This document shows positions 57,940 to 64,000 of a stretch of DNA of 64,000 bases, in pieces. The notes beneath the pieces are model-generated. The model was not told where the DNA came from and searched no databases. It saw only the letters and a list, made by a program, of their open reading frames with translations. The number at the start of each line of letters is the position of its first letter. The stretch's first letter is position 1. A program made the translations under genes and the position numbers. This DNA is from Comamonas serinivorans (GTDB lineage Bacteria > Pseudomonadota > Gammaproteobacteria > Burkholderiales > Burkholderiaceae_C): NCBI RefSeq assembly GCF_002158865.1, contig NZ_CP021455.1:4262501-4326500 (forward strand), read 5' to 3'.

Positions 57940-58763
57940 TCTTTCTTTTTCGGCTCGAGCAGCATGCAGACCGCCACCGCCACGGCAATGCCCACCACGA
58001 TGTTCAGCCGCAGCGGCAGCGTGTAGGTCAGGCAGGCGACGATGCCGGCCAGCACGGCCGCCAGGCCACGCAGCCAGGTCGTGGCCAGCGCGCAGGTCAG
58101 GGCCAGCAGCGCCAGCGTGGCCGCGAACGCCAGGCCCCAGCCCGGCGGAATCGCGCTGCCCAGGAAGATGCCGGCGATGGAGGCGCTTTGCCAGAACACC
58201 CAGTTGATGCTGTTGCCGCCCCAGAGGTAGGCCAGCTGCGCCCGCCGCGCCTGTTCGGTGACGGGCGACTTGGGAAAGCGCTTCACGAACAGCACGTAGG
58301 TCAGGTCGCCGGTGCTGTAGCCCAGCACCAGGCGCTTGAGGCGCGGCATGTAGATGAAGTACTGCCGCAGGTGCAGGCTGAACACCACGAAGCGCAGGTT
58401 CACGCACATGGCGGTGGCCAGGATGACCCACATGGGCGCGGCGCCGGCGATGAGCGGGATGGTGGCCAGCTGCGCGCTGCCCGCGAACACCAGCAGCGTC
58501 ATGGCCAGGGCCTCGACGGTGCTCATGCCCGAATTGATCATGGCCACGCCGGTCATGAAGGCCCAGGCCGTGAGGCCCACGGACACGCCCGCCATTTCGC
58601 GCGCGCCCACCCAGAACAAGGGGTGGCGCACGGTGCGGGCCAGCTGGTCGACACGGTGCGCGAGCAAGGCGCCCAGGCCCCGCGCCTCGGTGTCCTGGGC
58701 CTGCGCCAGCGCGCGCAGGTCGGGCTCGGTGTCAGCCAAGGCGCTGCCCCGGCACCAGCGCAA
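57912..58763 (-). CDS. azlC: AzlC family branched-chain amino-acid transport protein
   Basis: A 283-residue membrane protein with about seven hydrophobic segments, the large subunit of the AzlCD exporter. Family features include GVSVGLTAWAFMTGVAMI, FAGSAQLATIPLIA and the MCVNLRFVVFSLHLRQYF segment. The N-terminal about 50 residues are charged and not part of the core. The start at 58763 overlaps the end of fmt by 32 bp; a later start is possible. The C-terminus (PKKKDVSTPLRSK) is encoded partly by a dyad element. Confidence 0.85.
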   Translation of the reverse strand: MRWCRGSALADTEPDLRALAQAQDTEARGLGALLAHRVDQLARTVRHPLFWVGAREMAGVSVGLTAWAFMTGVAMINSGMSTVEALAMTLLVFAGSAQLATIPLIAGAAPMWVILATAMCVNLRFVVFSLHLRQYFIYMPRLKRLVLGYSTGDLTYVLFVKRFPKSPVTEQARRAQLAYLWGGNSINWVFWQSASIAGIFLGSAIPPGWGLAFAATLALLALTCALATTWLRGLAAVLAGIVACLTYTLPLRLNIVVGIAVAVAVCMLLEPKKKDVSTPLRSK

Positions 58764-59736
58764 AGCCGCGCAGGAAATCGCCGGCGCCCAGGCGTTTGCC
58801 CCCGGCGCGCTGCAGCTGGGTCAGCACCAGGCGTTCCTCGGCCCGTGGCCCGCAGGCCACCACGATGCCCTGCGCATCGGCGCGCAGGATGTCGCCCGGC
58901 TGCACACCGGTCGCCGCCGGTTCATCGGCTGGCACCACCTGGGCTTGCCAGAGCTTGATCGCTTCGGACTTGCCGTCCTGCGTCAGCGTGGTAGCCGCGC
59001 CCGGAAAGGGGTCGAAGGCGCGCACACGGCGCGCGATGACGGCGGCCGGCTGCTGCCAGTCGACCTGCGCCTCGGCCTTGTCGATCTTGTGGGCGTAGGT
59101 GATGCCTTCGGCAGGTTGCGGCACCGCGGCGGGTGCCTGCCCGTCTGCCGCCGCCTGCAGGACTTGCGCCATCAGCGTGCCGCCCTGCTCGGCCAGGCGG
59201 TCGTGCAGGCTGCCCGTGGTGTCGTCCGCGGCAATCTCGGTCTCGCCCACCCGCAGCATGTCGCCCGTGTCCAGGCCGGCGTCCATCTGCATGATGGTGA
59301 CGCCCGTGCGCGCGTCGCCCGCCTCGATGGCGCGGTGGATGGGCGCCGCGCCACGCCAGCGCGGCAGCAACGAGGCGTGGATGTTCAGGCAGCCCAGGCG
59401 CAGGCCGTGGCCCCGCATGGCGTCCAGCACCCACTGGGGCAGGATGAGGCCGTAAGCGGCCACGATCATGGCATCGGCCTGGGCCGCCAGGATCTGGGCC
59501 TGCGCGGCCTGGGCGTCTTCGGGGTATTTGCCATCCAGCCGCAGGCTGCGCGGCTGCGCCACGGGCAGGTCGTGCGCCAGCGCAAACTGTTTGACGGGGG
59601 AGGGCTGCAGCTTCAGGCCCCGGCCGGCGGGGCGGTCGGGCTGGGTCAGCACCAGGCCGATGTCGTGGCCTTGCGCGTGCAGCTGGGCCAGGGCGACGCG
59701 CGCAAATTCGGGCGTGCCCGCAAAAATCAATCTCAT
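58732..59736 (-). CDS. fmt: Methionyl-tRNA formyltransferase
   Basis: Formylates Met-tRNA-fMet with 10-formyl-THF for initiation. The 334-residue protein shows RLIFAGTPEFARVAL, the formyl-transfer loop LGCLNIHASLLPRWRGAAPI with the catalytic Asn/His, and GVTIMQMDAGLDTGDML. An OB-fold C-terminal domain (about residues 215-325) follows. The deformylase gene is upstream on the same strand, with a BamE-like gene between them. The substrate, tRNA-fMet, is also encoded in this window. Confidence 0.97.
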   Translation of the reverse strand: MRLIFAGTPEFARVALAQLHAQGHDIGLVLTQPDRPAGRGLKLQPSPVKQFALAHDLPVAQPRSLRLDGKYPEDAQAAQAQILAAQADAMIVAAYGLILPQWVLDAMRGHGLRLGCLNIHASLLPRWRGAAPIHRAIEAGDARTGVTIMQMDAGLDTGDMLRVGETEIAADDTTGSLHDRLAEQGGTLMAQVLQAAADGQAPAAVPQPAEGITYAHKIDKAEAQVDWQQPAAVIARRVRAFDPFPGAATTLTQDGKSEAIKLWQAQVVPADEPAATGVQPGDILRADAQGIVVACGPRAEERLVLTQLQRAGGKRLGAGDFLRGFALVPGQRLG

Positions 59737-59780
59737 GCCGCGATTATCTCGCGTCGCCCCGTGTCGATTATGGAAATCCG

Positions 59781-59828
59781 GGTATGGCGCCCTGGCCGTT
59801 TATCTGCAAACGGTAGTGCATTCATACC
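59781..59828. repeat. 48-bp dyad element, copy 25
   Basis: Blocks GGTATG, CGTT, AACG and CATACC at the standard spacing, with symmetric outer variants. It lies between fmt and the BamE-like gene, 24 bp from the latter's stop. Confidence 0.8.
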
Positions 59829-59852
59829 CCGAAAATCACCCCATTCGGCGAC

Positions 59853-60443
59853 TCAGCGGCCCAGCACCCGGTCCGGCAGGTATTCGTCGGCAGGGTGCCA
59901 GCGGCGCACCACGCCTTGCGGGTCGATGTAGATGTGCAGCAGGCGGTTCCAGGGGCCCAGGCTGTAGCGCCAGGTCCAGACCTCGCCCGTGAACGCGTGC
60001 ACGCCCGTGATCTGGAACGGCGGCCCGAATTCGCGCAGCACGTCGTCCCGCGTCCAGCGATCAACCTGGATGCGTCCGAAGGCGGCCTCGTCCATCGCCT
60101 GCGTCACGGCCAGCACCTGGCCACTGGCGTTCAGGTCGACGTTGTACACGCGTTGACCTGCAGGCTGAGCGGAGTATTGCAGCCTCTCCGTCGCACCTCC
60201 ATCGGCATTCAGCCGATACTGGGCAGTTGGCGTACCGAGGCGTTCCAGCACGGTGGCCCGGTCGCTGCCCAGCGGCAGGCGCGCCGGATCGCTGGCACAG
60301 CCCAGCAGCAAGCCCGCCACCAGGGCCAGCCCCAAAGCGGTCGCCCCTCGCCGGGCGCTGCGCGCCGAGGGCACGACGGCGGCGGAGCGCGGCAGACGCG
60401 CCCCCGCCGCAGGAGGGTTCAAAGCCGGGGCTGCGCTGGGCAT
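59853..60443 (-). CDS. BamE/OmlA-like outer-membrane lipoprotein
   Basis: A 196-residue predicted lipoprotein. The basic N-terminal region is followed by a hydrophobic helix and the lipobox LLLGC (Cys near residue 50). Two repeats of a BamE/SmpA-like fold then follow: GSDRATVLERLGTPTAQYRL with GGATERLQYSAQPAG, and DRWTRDDVLREFGPPFQI with EVWTWRYSLGPWN. Each has the D-x-V-LxxxGxP helix and a Y-strand. The start lies 1 bp past the def stop, so it is coupled to def. Its role is unknown. Confidence 0.8.
   Translation of the reverse strand: MPSAAPALNPPAAGARLPRSAAVVPSARSARRGATALGLALVAGLLLGCASDPARLPLGSDRATVLERLGTPTAQYRLNADGGATERLQYSAQPAGQRVYNVDLNASGQVLAVTQAMDEAAFGRIQVDRWTRDDVLREFGPPFQITGVHAFTGEVWTWRYSLGPWNRLLHIYIDPQGVVRRWHPADEYLPDRVLGR
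60173..60220. repeat. 48-bp dyad element, copy 26, inside the BamE-like gene
   Basis: Blocks AGTATT, CGTC, ATCG and GATACT at the standard spacing, in frame, in codons atypical here (GGA, GGT, AGG, CAA). The protein has normal family length at this place, so chance or substitution is more likely than insertion. Confidence 0.4.
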
Positions 60444-60444
60444 G

Positions 60445-60969
60445 TCAGGCCACCTTCTGGTCTTGCCGATCGTGCTTTTGCTGCTTGAGCAGCTTGGTCT
60501 TGATGCGGCCTTGCTTGAACGAGGACAGGTATTCCACGAAGACCTTGCCCATGAGGTGATCCATCTCGTGCTGCAGGCACACGGCCAGCAGGCCATCGGC
60601 CTCGATCTCGAACGGCTGGCCCTGGGCGTTCTGCGCCACGACCTTGACGGCCACGGCCCGCTCCACGCCGTCGTAGATGCCCGGCACGGAGAGGCAGCCC
60701 TCCTCGCCCTTCACGCGCTCGGGGCTGGCCCAGAGGATGCGGGGGTTGATGACCACCAGCGGCTGGTCGCGCGATTCGGACACGTCGATGACCACCAGGC
60801 GCTGGTGGAAGTCGACCTGCGTCGCCGCCAGGCCAATGCCTTTGGCGTCGTACATGGTCTCGAACATGTCGTCGATCTGGCGCTGCAGCGCGGCGTCGAA
60901 CACGGTGACCTCGCGGGCCACGGTGTGCAGGCGCGGATCGGGATAACGGAGGATGGGTAATACAGCCAT
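60445..60969 (-). CDS. def: Peptide deformylase
   Basis: A metalloenzyme that removes the N-formyl group from new proteins. The 174-residue protein has the three motifs GIGLAATQ (residues 44-51), EGCLS (90-94, Cys ligand) and HEMDH (134-138, His ligands and catalytic Glu). It is the first gene of the def / BamE-like / fmt run and is divergent from the LysM gene. Confidence 0.97.
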   Translation of the reverse strand: MAVLPILRYPDPRLHTVAREVTVFDAALQRQIDDMFETMYDAKGIGLAATQVDFHQRLVVIDVSESRDQPLVVINPRILWASPERVKGEEGCLSVPGIYDGVERAVAVKVVAQNAQGQPFEIEADGLLAVCLQHEMDHLMGKVFVEYLSSFKQGRIKTKLLKQQKHDRQDQKVA

Positions 60970-61111
60970 GATGAATGCTCGTCAGTTGTGGCTATTTTCC
61001 CGATTTTCCAGAGCAAGCGCCTCGCATCTGGCTACATTTCGTTGCTCATTCAAGTGCTTGGCGACAAAATCAAGCAGAATTTGTCAAGCCATCCTGCCCA
61101 ATTCGAACAAT

Positions 61112-62404
61112 ATGAAACTCGTTTTTCCCCCCGCAACGATTGCCGCCGCCACCCTGGCGACGCTATTGCTGCCCGGTTGGGCACAGGCTCAGGCCGGCAA
61201 CTACCCCATCACCCCGCAACAGCGCGCCGCGGCCCAGGCCGTGGCCGAGCAGGGCGTGGCCATGTCCGAGCTGGCCCCCGATGCACCCGATGAGTACACC
61301 GTGCGCCGTGGCGACACGCTGTGGGGCATTTCGGCCAAGTTCCTGCGCAACCCGTGGCGCTGGCCCGCTTTGTGGGGCATGAACCTGGAGCAGATCCGCA
61401 ACCCGCACCTCATTTACCCCGGGCAGCGCCTGTGGCTGGAGAAGGTCGACGGCCGCGCCCGCCTGCGCATGGGCCAGGCCCGCGACGGCGCCCTGGAAAC
61501 CGTGCGCGTGACGCCCCGCAACCGCATCGAGGCGCTGGACGCCTCGCCGCTGCCGACGCTGGCCCCGCACCTGATCGAACCGTTCCTGGCCCAGCCGCTG
61601 GTGCTGGACGACGAGGCCCTGAACAGCGCACCGCGCGTGGTGGCCACGCAGGAACACCGCGTGCTGGTGAACTCTGGTGACCGGGCCTATGCCCGCGGCC
61701 CCAAGGACGACCCGCTGCTGCTGAACGCCGAGACGCCCGCAAGCTACCGCGTGTTCCGCGAAGCCACGCCGCTCAAGGACCCCGAAACCGGCGACATCCT
61801 GGGCTACGAAGGCCACTACGTCGGCCAGGTCAAGCTGGTGCGCGGCGAATCGAACGAGAACGTGCCCGACCCGGTCGATCCGCCCATCACCCAGGTGCCC
61901 GACGCGGGCAAGGAGCAGTACTGGCCGCAGCCGCAACCCGCCTCGCGCGTGTCGAGCTGGTTCAACAAGCGCAGCGACGACCTGCCCGTGCCCGCCACCA
62001 TCGACGTGCTGAGCACGGTGCAGGAGATCCGCCCCGGTGACCGCCTGGTGCCCGAGCCCGACGCCGACATGCGCACCTACAACCCGCGGGCACCGATCCA
62101 GCTCGTCGATGGCCGGGTGATCAGCGTCTATGGCGAAGCCGTGTCCATGGTCGGTCAGAACCAGATCGCGTCGATCAACCGCGGCGCGCGCGATGGCATG
62201 GAGCCTGGCCAGGTGGTGGCCCTGTTCTCGACCGGCCGCACCGTGCGCGACCTGACGCGCGAAGGCGACCGCGAACGCATCAAGCTGCCCGACGAACGCA
62301 ATGGCCTGGCCATGGTGTTCAAGGTCTACGAGAAGGTCTCGTACATCCTGGTGCTGCAGATCAACGATGGCGTGAAAGCCGGCGACCGCATCGTCAACCC
62401 CTGA
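61112..62404 (+). CDS. LysM domain-containing secreted protein
   Basis: A 430-residue periplasmic or cell-wall protein. The signal peptide spans about residues 1-27 (cleavage near AQAQA). A LysM peptidoglycan-binding domain covers residues 61-109 (YTVRRGDTLWGISAKFLRNP, then WPALWGMNLEQI). The remaining 320 residues have no catalytic motif I recognise. Burkholderiales genomes often carry this gene between def and dprA. The start at 61112 is the only ATG that gives a proper signal peptide. Confidence 0.88.
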   Translation: MKLVFPPATIAAATLATLLLPGWAQAQAGNYPITPQQRAAAQAVAEQGVAMSELAPDAPDEYTVRRGDTLWGISAKFLRNPWRWPALWGMNLEQIRNPHLIYPGQRLWLEKVDGRARLRMGQARDGALETVRVTPRNRIEALDASPLPTLAPHLIEPFLAQPLVLDDEALNSAPRVVATQEHRVLVNSGDRAYARGPKDDPLLLNAETPASYRVFREATPLKDPETGDILGYEGHYVGQVKLVRGESNENVPDPVDPPITQVPDAGKEQYWPQPQPASRVSSWFNKRSDDLPVPATIDVLSTVQEIRPGDRLVPEPDADMRTYNPRAPIQLVDGRVISVYGEAVSMVGQNQIASINRGARDGMEPGQVVALFSTGRTVRDLTREGDRERIKLPDERNGLAMVFKVYEKVSYILVLQINDGVKAGDRIVNP

Positions 62405-62416
62405 TCCATTGACGGG

Positions 62417-62464
62417 AGTATGAACCGATTGCCGTTTTAAAACGAACGGGCATTTCTTCATACT
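62417..62464. repeat. 48-bp dyad element, copy 27
   Basis: Blocks AGTATG, CGTT, AACG and CATACT, all consensus, at the standard spacing, 12 bp after the LysM gene stop. A separate intrinsic terminator follows at 62486-62518. Confidence 0.85.
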
Positions 62465-62485
62465 CCATCAACAGTTGATCATTCA

Positions 62486-62518
62486 ACGGGCAGCAGGCCT
62501 TGGCCTTCTGCCCGTTTT
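62486..62518 (+). terminator. Intrinsic terminator between the LysM gene and dprA
   Basis: A long stem (ACGGGCAG...AGGCC pairing with GGCCT...CTGCCCGT, one mismatch) is followed by TTTT. As it ends only 17 bp before the dprA start, it could also hinder dprA expression. Confidence 0.75.
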
Positions 62519-62535
62519 CGTGTCAGCATGCACCG

Positions 62536-63741
62536 ATGGACACGGATGAACTGCGCCTTTGGCTGCGCCTGCTGCACACCCCCGGTATCGGCAACCATGC
62601 CGCCCGCAAGCTGCTGGCGGCGCTGGGCCTGCCCGAGCACATCTTCGCGGCGCCCGCCTCGGTGCTGGATGCCGTGGTCGGCCCCAAGCAAGCCCAGGCC
62701 CTGAAGCGCGAGCCCGACGACCTGCCCCAGCGCCTCGCCACGTGCCAGGACTGGCTGGCCGCCAGCGCCCGGGATGGCCTGCCCCGCACGGTGCTCAGCC
62801 TGGCCGACGCGCGGTATCCCGCCTGCCTGCTGCAGATCGAAGACCCGCCCCCGGTGCTGTTCGTGCTGGGCGATCTCGCCCGGCTGGCTCGGCATGACCC
62901 GCGCCAAAGCCTGGCCATCGTGGGGTCGCGCAACCCCACCCCGCAAGGCAGCCAGACGGCGCGTGCCTTCGCGCGCCACCTCGCACAGCAGGGCCTGACC
63001 ATCGTGTCCGGGCTGGCGCACGGCATCGACGCCGCCGCGCATGCGGGCGCCCTGGAGGCGGCGGCCGCGCCCGTGCCGACCCTGGCCCTGGTCGGCACCG
63101 GGCTGGACCGCGTCTACCCCCGCCAGAACCAGGCCCTGGCGCGCGACGTGGCCCAGCGCGGCCTGCTGCTGAGCGAGTTCGCGCCCGGCACCCCGCCGCT
63201 GCCCAGCAACTTCCCCAAGCGCAACCGCCTGATCGCCGGCCTGTCGCGCGGCACGCTGGTGGTCGAGGCCGCGCTGCAGTCCGGTTCACTGATCACGGCA
63301 CGCCTGGCGGGTGAGCAAGGCAAGGACGTGTTTGCCATCCCGGGGTCCATCCATGGCACGCAATCGCGCGGCTGCCATGCCTTGATCCGTGAGGGCGCCC
63401 GGCTGGTCGAATCCGTGCAAGACATCCTCGACGAATGGTCCTGGCAAAGCGCGCCCTCAACAGTCCGCCCACCGGACGGCGCACCCGACGGCGACGGGCG
63501 ACCCGGCACTGCCACGACAACCACGCAGTGCAGCGCTTCAATGGCAATCACCACAGCACCTGACGCCGAGGATGACGAACTGCTGCGCGCCATGGGCGCC
63601 GACCCCATCGGCCTGGACGCCTTGCAGGCGCGCACGGGCTGGCCCACGCCCCAGCTGCAGGCGCGGCTGCTGGAGCTGGAGCTGGAAGGCCGTGTGGGCC
63701 GCCTGCCCGGCCAGCTGTTTCAGGCTCTGGGCTTGGGGTAG
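62536..63741 (+). CDS. dprA: DNA-processing protein DprA
   Basis: Loads RecA onto incoming single-stranded DNA during natural transformation. The 401-residue protein has a helical N-terminal region and a Rossmann-fold core. The core contains SLAIVGSRNPTPQG, GLTIVSGLAHGIDAAAHAGA and FPKRNRLIAGLSRGTLVVEA, then AIPGSIHGTQSRGCHALI. A winged-helix DprA C-terminus (about residues 350-398) follows. A low-complexity Pro/Asp/Thr-rich linker at about 315-350 separates the two domains. The start at 62536 matches the family. Confidence 0.95.
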   Translation: MDTDELRLWLRLLHTPGIGNHAARKLLAALGLPEHIFAAPASVLDAVVGPKQAQALKREPDDLPQRLATCQDWLAASARDGLPRTVLSLADARYPACLLQIEDPPPVLFVLGDLARLARHDPRQSLAIVGSRNPTPQGSQTARAFARHLAQQGLTIVSGLAHGIDAAAHAGALEAAAAPVPTLALVGTGLDRVYPRQNQALARDVAQRGLLLSEFAPGTPPLPSNFPKRNRLIAGLSRGTLVVEAALQSGSLITARLAGEQGKDVFAIPGSIHGTQSRGCHALIREGARLVESVQDILDEWSWQSAPSTVRPPDGAPDGDGRPGTATTTTQCSASMAITTAPDAEDDELLRAMGADPIGLDALQARTGWPTPQLQARLLELELEGRVGRLPGQLFQALGLG

Positions 63742-64000
63742 CTGGCATCGATCCCCTGGCATGGATCGCTGGCGCCTTGGGCGTGGCTGGTGCGGGCTGG
63801 CCATGCCATGGCGCCCAGGAGGCCATCGCCCAGCGCCAGGAACCCCCACGCATATCGCGCGAGCATGGCACGTCACAACCGGCTGCACGGCGTGCGCAAC
63901 CCAGCACGGTCAGCAAGATGGCTGCGAAGGTTCTGTCGCGCACGCACCTGCCGTGGCCGCGGCGGACACCCGGATGGCCAAGGTGCGCTGGACACTGTGG
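63742..64000. other. Window end after dprA
   Basis: I see no supportable gene, RNA or repeat in this stretch. Frames here are without family motifs. Confidence 0.5.

Noticed and set aside
62417..62518. Interpreting the dyad elements simply as intrinsic terminators
   Set aside because: Most copies cannot form a continuous stem and lack a T tail, and copy 27 is followed by a separate genuine terminator.

Overview
The window is a high-GC (mostly G/C at third codon positions) chromosomal segment of a betaproteobacterium, best matching the order Burkholderiales and probably the family Comamonadaceae. The main reasons are the spc/alpha ribosomal cluster with its secY-rpmJ-rpsM junction, the neighbourhoods tyrS / M23 peptidase / anmK, midA / pteridine reductase / folB / folB and def-fmt opposite LysM-dprA, a solute-binding receptor of the Bug (TctC) type, and IPTL-CTERM surface proteins. 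No prophage, insertion sequence, CRISPR array or plasmid function was seen, so the content is mostly core chromosome.

Layout. 1-8.4 kb: 3' end of an ABC-F ATPase (uup), anmK and an M23 peptidase opposite tyrS, a periplasmic protein with two four-cysteine repeats, dtd and an acyl-CoA dehydrogenase. 8.5-18.4 kb: two pseudopilin-like genes (the second frameshifted), cca, a divergent LysR/MFS pair, a second MFS transporter, and two secreted proteins with IPTL-type C-terminal sorting tails. 18.6-28.9 kb: DUF2905, a DJ-1/PfpI protein, midA, a pteridine-reductase-like SDR, two folB paralogues, an alpha/beta hydrolase, recG, a YiaA/B-like membrane protein and a YaeF-like lipoprotein. 29.2-36.7 kb: tgt and queA (queuosine; queA is frameshifted), a PQQ-type sugar dehydrogenase, a TPR-methyltransferase, pgk and tRNA-Gly. 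37-39 kb: a TctC receptor and a LysE exporter. 39.2-48 kb: tRNA-fMet and a 17-gene ribosomal cluster from rplN to rplQ. 48.2-51.4 kb: glpK-glpD. 52-64 kb: proC, a P-loop kinase, ubiA, a TauD dioxygenase, a HupE/UreJ metal transporter with an upstream cobalamin riboswitch, azlC-azlD, fmt, a BamE-like lipoprotein, def, a LysM protein and dprA.

The main unexplained signal is a dispersed dyad element present at least 27 times. It is almost always exactly 48 bp long. Four short blocks (AGTATG, CGTT, AACG, CATACT, with limited variation) are held at fixed distances of 10, 8 and 10 bp, while the sequence between them differs from copy to copy. One copy (5607-5654) is a perfect palindrome. About half sit within 25 bp of a stop codon, often between convergent genes, and none was found in the ribosomal cluster. 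Five lie inside coding sequences: in recG as an apparent in-frame 16-residue addition, but in midA and glpD within conserved protein sequence of normal length, spelled with codons unusual for this genome. Fixed geometry with free spacers fits a site recognised by a DNA-binding complex better than an ordinary transposed repeat. I do not recognise the family.

Other points of interest are single-base frameshifts in queA and in the second pseudopilin-like gene (both at C runs, so sequencing error must be excluded), an extra segment near the zinc site of Tgt, a cobalamin riboswitch separated from hupE by a doubtful PepSY-like reading frame, and an spc operon that lacks infA and is detached from the S10 operon.
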